Source of the DNA: Porticoccaceae bacterium
Lineage (GTDB): Bacteria > Pseudomonadota > Gammaproteobacteria > Pseudomonadales > Porticoccaceae
Length of the DNA: 12,833 nucleotides
Direction of reading: 5' to 3'
NCBI GenBank assembly: GCA_028822945.1
Contig: JAPKCN010000034.1
Coordinates: forward strand, 1 to 12,833
How positions within the stretch are numbered: the first letter of the stretch is position 1; the number at the start of each line of letters is the position of its first letter. Positions 1 to 6,357 of this stretch are shown one piece after another. The position numbers and the translations under genes are program-made. A model generated the notes under the pieces. It ran no database searches and was not told where the DNA came from. It was given only the letters and a program-made list of their open reading frames with translations.

Positions 1-292
1 CTTGACTAAATGTTCCCATTAGGCTGAGTCGCGGGCTATTTTGTGGGTCGCTATCGACGATCAGTTTACACACAGTGACGCAGGCTTGGCTGTCACTGTG
101 CAGATTTTTGGTGTGTTCCGCTATATCGCTGGCATAAAGGTACAGTGATCTATCATGCCCAGTGGCATAGGTAATTAAACTCCCAAAAGGGCATTTTTGG
201 TGCTTTTTAGACACCGTTGAGAGTATCGCCGCTTGGTGACTCCTGAAGAGTGAGGCCGCATTAAGCTCGTATCCCTGGTGTTTTTTATTCAT
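1..292 (-). CDS. HugZ/HutZ-family heme utilization protein, N-terminal part (cut by window edge)
   Basis: The minus strand is open from an ATG at 292 to the left edge, giving 97 codons with no stop. The reading resembles the N-terminal FMN-binding split-barrel (pyridoxamine-phosphate-oxidase-like) domain of HugZ/HutZ proteins. It shows an early LFRSHQAAILST segment, then CPFGSLITYA, then SDIAEHTKNL followed by the D-x-x-A-C-V-T-V strand, and PRLSLMGT near the edge. This order is typical of the family. Characterised members bind heme and take part in its breakdown or in iron release in the cytoplasm. The gene begins 3 nt after the hmuV stop (TGA-CCT-ATG), so it is probably the fourth gene of the Fur-controlled heme operon and translationally coupled. 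The C-terminal half, with the heme-ligand histidine and the DUF2470-like domain, lies outside the window, so completeness and enzymatic activity cannot be judged. The general flavin-reductase-like fold is the alternative, but the heme context favours HugZ. Confidence 0.82.
   Translation of the reverse strand, partial: MNKKHQGYELNAASLFRSHQAAILSTVSKKHQKCPFGSLITYATGHDRSLYLYASDIAEHTKNLHSDSQACVTVCKLIVDSDPQNSPRLSLMGTFSQ
71..100. repeat. Inverted repeat inside the HugZ-like gene
   Basis: Perfect 9-bp arms CACAGTGAC (71-79) and GTCACTGTG (92-100) flank a 12-nt loop. On the plus strand, antisense to the gene, the stem is followed by a run of five T at 105-109, resembling a weak intrinsic terminator. 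The bases also encode the conserved HSDSQACVTV region, so the symmetry may be fortuitous. Confidence 0.5.
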
Positions 293-295
293 AGG

Positions 296-1096
296 TCAGT
301 AGTAGCTGATAGAAAGTGAATGGGTATCGACCGAAATCGGTATTTGAAAGATTCTGGTCAACCGTTCGGCAGTAAGGACGTCCCCAGGACTGCCTATACA
401 GGCTAAGCGACCCGCCTGTAAAATCGCTATTTTATCTGAAAACTTCGCTGCAATATTTAAATCGTGAAGCACTAACAAAACGCCAACTCCCTGATCTGCG
501 AGACTCCTCACTTGCTTGAGTAGTCTAATTTCATGGGCTAGATCGAGATTAGCTACAGGCTCATCGAGTAACAGGTAGCCGCGACTGGAGCAAGTTTCTG
601 GCCGCCACAGTTGCACCAACGCCCGCGCAAAATGCACGCGTCGATGCTCTCCGCCAGAGAGAGTATTAAATTTGCGGTGGAGAAGGTGGGCGATACTGCA
701 ATCCTCGACGATACAAGCTAATGCAGTGGCATATCGGCTTGTAGATTCTATATCGCTGCCGCGTACCCAGCCCATTTTGATAATATCTTGTACGCTAAAA
801 TCAAATGCTACTGGTTGCGATTGCGCCATTACACTGCGGATCATGGCGCGATCTTGGATGCTGAGTTCGGTCAGGTCTCGATTGTCATAGCTAATCGTGC
901 CGTTTGAGGGCGTCATATCGCCCGCCAGAGTTGCCACCAACGTCGATTTCCCCGCTCCGTTTGGGCCGATAATGGATAGAATTTCACCTTCCTTGACGTT
1001 TAGAGAAACGTTGTCTAAGAGACTTTGCCGGCCAATTCTTACCGATAAGGACACACCGCTAATACTCACAGTTTTTTCATCCGAAAGATTAACCAT
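296..1096 (-). CDS. hmuV: Heme ABC transporter ATP-binding protein HmuV
   Basis: This 266-residue ABC ATPase would power heme import through HmuU on the cytoplasmic face. Visible motifs are Walker A GPNGAGKS (44-51), a Q-loop around MAQSQ (90-94), the signature LSGGE (146-150), Walker B YLLLDEP (174-180), the D-loop ANLD (182-185) and the switch histidine in VLHD (H211). The spacer between the signature helix and Walker B, which contains QLWRPE, is typical of HmuV/HemV-type rather than BtuD- or FhuC-type ATPases. Length is normal for the family. The ATG at 1096 lies inside the end of hmuU, so the two genes overlap by 31 nt. That supports translational coupling and one transcript from the Fur-controlled promoter upstream of hmuT. 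The stop is 3 nt before the HugZ-like start. Substrate is inferred from the operon context and family resemblance; a siderophore or cobalamin system is less likely. Confidence 0.9.
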   Translation of the reverse strand: MVNLSDEKTVSISGVSLSVRIGRQSLLDNVSLNVKEGEILSIIGPNGAGKSTLVATLAGDMTPSNGTISYDNRDLTELSIQDRAMIRSVMAQSQPVAFDFSVQDIIKMGWVRGSDIESTSRYATALACIVEDCSIAHLLHRKFNTLSGGEHRRVHFARALVQLWRPETCSSRGYLLLDEPVANLDLAHEIRLLKQVRSLADQGVGVLLVLHDLNIAAKFSDKIAILQAGRLACIGSPGDVLTAERLTRIFQIPISVDTHSLSISYY

Positions 1097-2103
1097 AAGA
1101 AAAACGGTGAGCCGATGGCGCTGGTAATCAATCCAACTGGCAGTTCGGCAGGTTGAATCACGGTGCGTGCGATTAGGTCTGCAGCTATCATTAAACCAGC
1201 ACCGGCCATCGCCGATCCGGGCAACAGATAGCAGTGATGGACGCCGCCAACAATGCGGACCAAATGGGGTATCACCAAACCAACAAAGCCGATCATACCG
1301 GACAACGACACACTAGCCCCGACTGCTACTGCGGCGGCAAAAATTACCCTGTACCGCAATCGTCCAACATCGATGCCAAGTCGGGAGGCTTCAATTTCTC
1401 CCAATTGCAAAAGATCTAGGGCGCGCGCTGCCGGTACCATTGCCAGCAGTGCGGCAGTAATCAGCAGAAGTGCCGGTACCAGTAGTGCCCAGGTAACGCC
1501 GCCAAAACTGCCCATGGTCCAAAAGGTTAGGCCACGAAGTTCCGAGTCGCTGCTGATATAGGTAAGAATGCCTATGCCTACGGAGGCGAGTGCGTTCACT
1601 GCGATTCCTACCAAGAGCATGTAGGTAACACCCTGGTACCCGAAGCCGCTGGTTAGAATGTATAGTAATAAAATCACCAGTGCTGCACCGGAGATTGCTG
1701 CCATGGGTAATAAAAACGCGCCGAGCGTAGCTCCAACGCCAAATCGCGAGCCGAGGACAATAACAATCGCGGCACCCAGTGCGGCACCCGCGGACACGCC
1801 AATTAATCCCGGATCAGCTAGCGGGTTTCTAAACAAACCCTGCAATGCGGCGCCAGATAGGCCTAAACTGGCCCCAACAAACCCCGATAATAGGACTCGA
1901 GGCACTCTAATTTGCATAAAAACATTATTTTCGAGGGCTGACGCCTGTCCCTGAACTATCGCCCACAGTGAAATATCAAAACTCCCCGAAGCGCATGCGA
2001 GGGTCGCTATGGCGACGGCAAAAACTAATAAACTTATCAGTGTGAGAGTTTGATTAGCCGATAGGTTTTTAACCTTAGCGGCCTTGTGGGCAATCACCCT
2101 CAC
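1066..2103 (-). CDS. hmuU: Heme ABC transporter permease HmuU (FecCD family)
   Basis: This 345-residue polytopic inner-membrane protein belongs to the FecCD/BtuC permease family and would form the homodimeric heme channel. Family landmarks in order are RVPR (66-69), the GLSGAALQGLFRNPLADPG block (81-99), the LGEIEASRLGI coupling-helix region (234-244) that contacts the ATPase, GFVGLVIPHLVR (272-283), ADLIAR (308-313) and ELPVGLITSAIGSPFF (320-335) at the C-terminus. Many hydrophobic segments fit the roughly ten transmembrane helices of the family. Translation starts at a GTG at 2103. The stop of hmuT lies within the same GTGA, so the genes overlap by 4 nt. At its end it overlaps hmuV by 31 nt. 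Assignment to heme rather than siderophore or vitamin B12 rests on the HmuT-like binding protein, the HmuV-type ATPase and the adjacent HugZ-like gene. Confidence 0.9.
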   Translation of the reverse strand: MRVIAHKAAKVKNLSANQTLTLISLLVFAVAIATLACASGSFDISLWAIVQGQASALENNVFMQIRVPRVLLSGFVGASLGLSGAALQGLFRNPLADPGLIGVSAGAALGAAIVIVLGSRFGVGATLGAFLLPMAAISGAALVILLLYILTSGFGYQGVTYMLLVGIAVNALASVGIGILTYISSDSELRGLTFWTMGSFGGVTWALLVPALLLITAALLAMVPAARALDLLQLGEIEASRLGIDVGRLRYRVIFAAAVAVGASVSLSGMIGFVGLVIPHLVRIVGGVHHCYLLPGSAMAGAGLMIAADLIARTVIQPAELPVGLITSAIGSPFFLWLIFRMKKL

Positions 2104-2975
2104 GGTTTAGTCGACGAGAATCTGCGGCTAAGTGTAACCGCGGCATCAAGTGTACGCGGCCCAAAACCGAGCATCTGCATACCGTCCATCACCACAATAT
2201 TTCCAGCTTTCGCGGCTGGAGTGAAGCGCAGTGCTGGGTGGAGGCGCATCTCATCGAGTTCGCCAAAGGTATTTAGGCCACGTCGAGAAATTACGATAAA
2301 ATCGGGTGCCGCGCTAATAATCGCCTCTGTACTAGTCGCTTTCCAACCCGCCACATCGGCCATAGCATTGCTACTTCCGGTCATGCGGATCAAGCCACCA
2401 GCGGAAGTTCCCGTACCGCCTACTATGGGCGAGCCAGCCTGTAAACTGAGAATAAAAAGAATTTTTTTGTTAGCTAGACGTCCTTTCTTAGTCAAAATGT
2501 TAAGTTCGTCGATTCGCGGTAACATAAACTGTTTAATTAACTCGTTGGCTTTGCCGGATTCGCCGATAATGCTACCAATACAGCGTATCTTGTCAATAAT
2601 ACCCTGTGCAGAGTGCTCCTCAGTTAGGATTTCAATATCGATGCCCATAGCGTGAACTTGCGCGAGTACAGCAGGTGGGCCAATATCGTCTTCGCCCAAG
2701 ATTAACGTGGGGTAAAGCGATAAGATGCCCTCGGCAGATATATTTCGGATGTAGCCGATGGATGGGAGTTTGCTGGCTTCCGGGGGATAGTTAGAGGTGC
2801 TGTCAACCGCTACAATTTGTTTCTCGGCACCCAGTCGATATAGGATTTCGGTCAGCGATCCACCTGCGACCGATATTCTAGCGGGATCGCGAGCGGTAGT
2901 GCACGTATTCGCCAAACAGGGTAAAGCAAGGCAGAGTAGTGTAATGCGCATCATTAACATTTTCATTACCATCAT
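2100..2975 (-). CDS. hmuT: Periplasmic heme-binding protein HmuT
   Basis: This is the substrate-binding component of the heme ABC importer, about 291 residues from the chosen ATG at 2975. The start MMVMKMLMMR followed by the hydrophobic ITLLCLALPCLA looks like a Sec signal peptide, with likely cleavage after CLA near residue 24. The mature protein has the class III (BtuF-like) features AGGSLTEILYRLGA (37-50), GYIRNISAEGILSL (74-87), and GGTGTSAGGLIRMTG (186-200). The tyrosine of GYIR (Y75) is at the position where related heme-binding proteins carry an axial heme ligand; that is inference from family knowledge. The open frame extends upstream to a TTG at 3017, but this lies inside the Fur box. 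I therefore chose the ATG at 2975, which has AGAG 8 nt upstream. The ATG codons at 2972, 2966, 2960, 2954 and 2951 are further in-frame candidates. It is the first gene of the operon and overlaps hmuU by 4 nt. Confidence 0.87.
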   Translation of the reverse strand: MMVMKMLMMRITLLCLALPCLANTCTTARDPARISVAGGSLTEILYRLGAEKQIVAVDSTSNYPPEASKLPSIGYIRNISAEGILSLYPTLILGEDDIGPPAVLAQVHAMGIDIEILTEEHSAQGIIDKIRCIGSIIGESGKANELIKQFMLPRIDELNILTKKGRLANKKILFILSLQAGSPIVGGTGTSAGGLIRMTGSSNAMADVAGWKATSTEAIISAAPDFIVISRRGLNTFGELDEMRLHPALRFTPAAKAGNIVVMDGMQMLGFGPRTLDAAVTLSRRFSSTKP

Positions 2976-3002
2976 TATATGGACTCTAAGAAAAATGTAA
3001 AC

Positions 3003-3021
3003 GATAATGATTATCAATATT
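3003..3021 (-). promoter_or_regulatory. Fur box upstream of the heme operon
   Basis: Read on the minus strand, the 19 bases match the classical Fur consensus GATAATGATAATCATTATC at 17 of 19 positions, with the last 13 bases (GATAATCATTATC) perfect. The site ends 27 nt upstream of the chosen hmuT start, where Fur bound to Fe(II) would block RNA polymerase. No convincing -35/-10 pair could be assigned, but the position fits a promoter-overlapping operator. Its presence strongly supports iron-repressed expression of hmuTUV and the HugZ-like gene. Confidence 0.88.
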
Positions 3022-3111
3022 GTTCATAAGGTCCGGTGTTCTCCTAGAAAGCGCAGAATTAATCCTGTTGGTTCTAGAAGTTGATCGACTAATAAAAATT
3101 GCTTGTATGGA

Positions 3112-3963
3112 TTACTCCGGGCTGCGCAAGGACGATAGTCCAGCCTTTAATCGCATAAGGTGCTCATCAAGCTTTGGGCCCTTCTTTTGTGCGACACCGA
3201 TTGCCAGAACATCGATGACCGCTAAATGCGCGATTCGCGAGGATAGTGGGATGTATATTTGATTGTCCTCTTTGGCATCCACCTGAATTGAGATGGAAGC
3301 GGATTGTGAAACTGGAGAGCCGGTGGGCGACAGTCCGATAACGATACCACCGACCTGCTTTACCAGTTCCATCGAGTCTAAAAGCGCTTGACTGCGCCCA
3401 GACTGAGATATGGCGATGACTACGTCTCCAGGGCGCAGAGAGGTTGCCGACATATTTTGCAGATGAGGATCAGCGTATGCGGCAGAGGTGATTTGTAGGC
3501 GAAAGAATTTATGTTGCGCGTCAAATGCGACCGCCGCGGAGGCGCCGAATCCATAAAATTCGACCCGCTGTGCTGCGTAAATTGCCGCTACGGCTGCATC
3601 CAAAGTCTCTAATACCAAACTGTCGCGAACTTTCAACAACGTATCCACTGTCGAGTCGAATACCTTGTGGGTATACTCTCGGGTCGAGTCGGCACCCGTC
3701 ACCGCTATCTGCCCATAACTTGGGCTGGATGCTAGTTGTTGCGCTAGTGCGAGCTTGAAGTCTTGAAAACCATTGCAGCCAACTGCGCGGCAGAAACGCA
3801 CCACTGTCGGTTCACTAACTTGGGCGTATTGCGCGAGGTCGACGATTCGCATTCGTATAACAGCCAATGGGTCTTTGAGAACAAAATCAGCCACCTTGCG
3901 TTCGGACTTACGCAGCGTGGTCAGAGCATCGCTAATGGATTGTGTTAACTGGGCAGGTTTCAT
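3112..3963 (-). CDS. hexR: HexR-type RpiR-family transcriptional regulator
   Basis: This 283-residue cytoplasmic regulator has an N-terminal RpiR helix-turn-helix domain (about 1-77, with the recognition region around DLAQYAQVSEPTVVRFCRAV at 42-61). A C-terminal SIS sugar-phosphate-binding domain follows (about 125-255). The SIS part shows GFGASAAVAFDAQHKFFR (138-155) and AISQSGRS (184-191), whose serines would contact the phosphate. The overall match to HexR is close, including the DAQHKFFR and SSRIAHLAVIDVLA blocks. Characterised HexR proteins bind 2-keto-3-deoxy-6-phosphogluconate and control zwf, edd, eda and other central carbon genes. None of those genes is visible here. It is a single gene on the minus strand, divergent from uvrD, with a HexR-like palindrome just upstream, which suggests autoregulation. 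The 136 bp between it and hmuT contain the Fur box, so it is probably not cotranscribed with the heme genes. Another RpiR sub-family is possible but less likely. Confidence 0.85.
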   Translation of the reverse strand: MKPAQLTQSISDALTTLRKSERKVADFVLKDPLAVIRMRIVDLAQYAQVSEPTVVRFCRAVGCNGFQDFKLALAQQLASSPSYGQIAVTGADSTREYTHKVFDSTVDTLLKVRDSLVLETLDAAVAAIYAAQRVEFYGFGASAAVAFDAQHKFFRLQITSAAYADPHLQNMSATSLRPGDVVIAISQSGRSQALLDSMELVKQVGGIVIGLSPTGSPVSQSASISIQVDAKEDNQIYIPLSSRIAHLAVIDVLAIGVAQKKGPKLDEHLMRLKAGLSSLRSPE

Positions 3964-4145
3964 AGTGACAAGCCTATCGTTCCTGTAAAAAAATTACAAG
4001 ATAGTCTGGTCATGGTCGTTTTTGTAGTAAAAATTTATGCGCTTTTAAGAAAATCTGTTGGTGTTACCTAAAAGTATTGCAAAGCGGTTAAAAGATCATC
4101 GATCAAAGCCGTATTTTGCAACGTAAGTTGTTAGACTATGCGCCC
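3964..4145. other. hexR-uvrD divergent intergenic region
   Basis: This 182-bp A/T-rich gap is the longest non-coding stretch in the window and must hold the promoters of both hexR and uvrD. Besides the operator at 3983-3999 there is a degenerate second HexR-like sequence at 4022-4038 (12 of 17 positions). I could not assign a good -35/-10 pair for either direction. No LexA box is present: CTGT at 4055 lacks the matching ACAG half. No RNA gene or terminator is evident. Confidence 0.6.
3983..3999 (-). promoter_or_regulatory. Putative HexR operator (autoregulatory site)
   Basis: The core at 3984-3998 consists of perfect half-sites TGTAA and TTACA separated by five A/T bases. Read on the minus strand, TTGTAATTTTTTTACAG agrees with the HexR motif reported for gammaproteobacteria (tTGTAATwwwATTACAa) at 15 of 17 positions. 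The motif is recalled from the literature, not searched. It ends 20 nt upstream of the hexR ATG, and its TGTAAT could itself serve as a weak -10 element. HexR bound here would be expected to control hexR, and possibly the divergent uvrD, whose start is about 150 nt away. Confidence 0.7.
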
Positions 4146-6305
4146 ATGGACGTCACTGCAATTCTAGATAAATTAAACTCAGCCCAGGAGGAGGCGGTCA
4201 CCAGTGATCGGCGGCATCTGTTGGTGTTGGCCGGCGCAGGGAGCGGTAAAACTAGAGTTCTGGTGCATCGTATCGCCTGGCAAATCCAAGTCGAAGATGT
4301 TCCTCCACACGCGATTTTGGCGGTGACCTTTACCAATAAATCGGCGCGCGAAATGCGTGAACGCATTGACCAGTTGCTTGGCATGTCGCTTCGCGGCATG
4401 TGGGTTGGCACTTTTCACGGCCTCGCGCATCGTTTATTAAAGGCGCATTGGCGCGATGTTGGGTTAGTTGAAAATTTTCAGATACTCGATTCTGATGATC
4501 AATTACGTCTAGTGAAACGGGTTATGCGGGCGCTTGAACTTGATGAACAACGCTGGCCACCCCGGCAGGCTCAATGGTGGATTAACGCACAAAAAGACGA
4601 AGGCTTGCGCGCTGCGCATATTCAAGACAGCGGCGACGGACATATCGCTACCATGCTGCGTGTTTATCGAGAATACGAGGCCAGTTGCGACCGTCTAGGG
4701 GTTATCGATTTTGCCGAGTTATTGTTGCGCGCACTAGAATTATGGCGCCACCACCCAGAAGTTTTAGAGCACTATCAAGAACGCTTTCAGCATATATTAG
4801 TTGACGAGTTTCAAGACACTAATGCGGTTCAATATGCTTGGCTGCGACTGCTCGCGGGGACTCGCCTTCGAGTTACCGCAGTGGGAGACGACGACCAGTC
4901 GATCTATGGCTGGCGCGGGGCTAAAGTCGAAAATATTCTTAGTTACGATCGCGACTTCGATGAAACGCATACAGTTCGCCTCGAACAGAACTATCGCTCG
5001 ACATCAAATATTTTGCAGGCAGCGAATGCTGTCATTGAGAAAAATTCTGATCGGTTGGGGAAAAAGCTATGGACGGAGTCTGGCGATGGCGAGATGTTAG
5101 CGCTATATGCCGCCTTTAATGAGCACGATGAGGCGCGTTATATTGCCGATCGTCTACAACAGTGGACAGATGACGGACAACGCCGCGATGACGCGGCTAT
5201 TCTATATCGCTCTAATGCGCAGTCGCGGGTTTTAGAGGCGGCTCTATTACAGGCTGAAATCCCGTACCGCATCTATGGAGGGCAACGCTTTTACGAACGC
5301 TTAGAAATAAAAAATGCGCTCGCTTACTTGCGCCTAATGTTAAATGTCGATGACGATACCGCCTTTGAGCGGGTCGTCAACATTCCCGCCCGCGGCATTG
5401 GCGAGCGCACACAGGATACTATTCGCCAGGCAGCGCGCGCTTCGAACACCACATTATGGGCGTCTTCGGTACAGTTGGTGGCGGCGAATAGGCTGCCTGG
5501 ACGCGCAAAAAACGCGCTCGCAGGTTTTATCCAGTTAGTCGGGGAAATGGCTCAGGGAAGCGCCAGTTTAAAGCTTATTGAGCAGGCAGAAACGGCGATC
5601 GAACGCAGCGGTTTGATTGACTTGTATCGACGTGAAAAAGGCGAACGCGGCCTGGCTCGGGTAGAAAACTTAGAGGAATTAATCGCTGCTTGTCGAAATT
5701 TTCAGGCCGACGATTCAGAGCAACCGATACTCCCGCAATTTCTCGATCAGGTAGCTCTAGATGCGGGTGATAGGCAGGCCGACGAAGATCAAGATGCGGT
5801 GCAACTGATGACTTTGCACAGCGCCAAGGGCCTGGAGTTTCCGCTGGTCTTTTTAGCCGGCATGGAGGAGAACCTGTTTCCCCATAAGATGTCGTTAGAC
5901 GAACCTGGGCGGCTTGAAGAAGAGCGTCGTTTGGCCTATGTCGGGATCACTCGAGCAATGCAAAAACTGTATTTAACGTTTGCTGAATCTCGCTCGATTT
6001 ATGGCACCGAATCGTTTAATTCAGTATCGCGGTTTGTCCGCGATATTCCCAGTGATGTCCTCGAAGAGGTGCGTTTGCAAAATACTATCGCTCGACCGAC
6101 CAGCTATTCTGCCGGTGCAATCAGCAGCGATATTGGCGAGGACACTGGTTTTGCGCTGGGTCAGTTGGTTGCCCATCAGGTATATGGCGAGGGCGTGATT
6201 TTACATTTTGAGGGCCACGGACCGCGCGCGCGCGTGCATGTGCAGTTTGCAGAGGTCGGTACCAAGATTCTGATACTTGATTCAGCGCGACTATCGGTCG
6301 TTTGA
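4146..6305 (+). CDS. uvrD: DNA helicase II UvrD
   Basis: This 719-residue superfamily 1A 3'-5' helicase acts in nucleotide excision repair and methyl-directed mismatch repair, unwinding the excised strand, and clears recombination intermediates. Motifs are Walker A AGAGSGKT (29-36), Walker B VDEFQD (219-224), VGDDDQSIYGWRGA (246-259), RLEQNYRS (278-285), TLHSAKGLEF (556-565) and EERRLAYVGITRA (592-604). The C-terminal stretch from FALGQLVAHQVYGEG onward is the small domain that distinguishes UvrD from Rep. Length is essentially that of E. coli UvrD. The frame is open upstream to a TTG at 4116, but the ATG at 4146 begins MDVTAILDKLNSAQ, matching the normal UvrD N-terminus, so it was chosen although no clear Shine-Dalgarno precedes it. 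A 22-nt alternating pyrimidine-purine tract lies near its 3' end. Confidence 0.95.
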   Translation: MDVTAILDKLNSAQEEAVTSDRRHLLVLAGAGSGKTRVLVHRIAWQIQVEDVPPHAILAVTFTNKSAREMRERIDQLLGMSLRGMWVGTFHGLAHRLLKAHWRDVGLVENFQILDSDDQLRLVKRVMRALELDEQRWPPRQAQWWINAQKDEGLRAAHIQDSGDGHIATMLRVYREYEASCDRLGVIDFAELLLRALELWRHHPEVLEHYQERFQHILVDEFQDTNAVQYAWLRLLAGTRLRVTAVGDDDQSIYGWRGAKVENILSYDRDFDETHTVRLEQNYRSTSNILQAANAVIEKNSDRLGKKLWTESGDGEMLALYAAFNEHDEARYIADRLQQWTDDGQRRDDAAILYRSNAQSRVLEAALLQAEIPYRIYGGQRFYERLEIKNALAYLRLMLNVDDDTAFERVVNIPARGIGERTQDTIRQAARASNTTLWASSVQLVAANRLPGRAKNALAGFIQLVGEMAQGSASLKLIEQAETAIERSGLIDLYRREKGERGLARVENLEELIAACRNFQADDSEQPILPQFLDQVALDAGDRQADEDQDAVQLMTLHSAKGLEFPLVFLAGMEENLFPHKMSLDEPGRLEEERRLAYVGITRAMQKLYLTFAESRSIYGTESFNSVSRFVRDIPSDVLEEVRLQNTIARPTSYSAGAISSDIGEDTGFALGQLVAHQVYGEGVILHFEGHGPRARVHVQFAEVGTKILILDSARLSVV
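6223..6244. repeat. Alternating pyrimidine-purine tract within uvrD
   Basis: Six CG dinucleotides (6223-6234) continue into TGCATGTGCA, giving 22 nt of unbroken pyrimidine-purine alternation. Such tracts can adopt left-handed Z-DNA under negative supercoiling. Here the sequence also encodes the RARVHV segment of the UvrD C-terminal domain, so it may simply reflect codon choice for Arg-Ala-Arg-Val. Confidence 0.6.
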
Positions 6306-6346
6306 CACTCAGTAGACGGCGGCATGCTCGCCAAAAACTACCATAT

Positions 6347-6351
6347 GGGAG
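6347..6351 (+). promoter_or_regulatory. Ribosome binding site of the TRAP receptor gene
   Basis: GGGAG lies 6 nt before the ATG at 6358. This is the best Shine-Dalgarno sequence in the window and fixes the start of the downstream lipoprotein gene. Confidence 0.75.
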
Positions 6352-6357
6352 TAAACC

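Noticed and set aside
2976..3017. N-terminal extension of hmuT to a TTG at 3017
   Set aside because: The start would lie inside the Fur operator and add an isoleucine-rich stretch before an already complete signal peptide.
3079..3090. Near-palindrome AGTTGATCGACT downstream of hexR
   Set aside because: It is imperfect and short, with no T-run on either strand in the right place; not a convincing terminator or operator.
4055..4070. Possible LexA (SOS) box upstream of uvrD
   Set aside because: CTGT is present, but the partner half-site 8 nt later reads CCTA instead of ACAG, so SOS control is not supported here.
4116..4145. N-terminal extension of uvrD to a TTG at 4116
   Set aside because: The ATG at 4146 gives the usual UvrD N-terminus; the extra ten residues match nothing expected.
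6302..6330. Promoter for the TRAP receptor gene from a perfect TTGACA at 6302-6307
   Set aside because: No -10-like hexamer occurs at a 16-18 nt spacing, and the TTGACA overlaps the uvrD stop codon; cotranscription with uvrD or an unseen promoter remains possible.
6319..6332. Stem GGCG/CGCC downstream of uvrD as a terminator
   Set aside because: The stem has only four base pairs and is followed by A rather than T residues on the plus strand.
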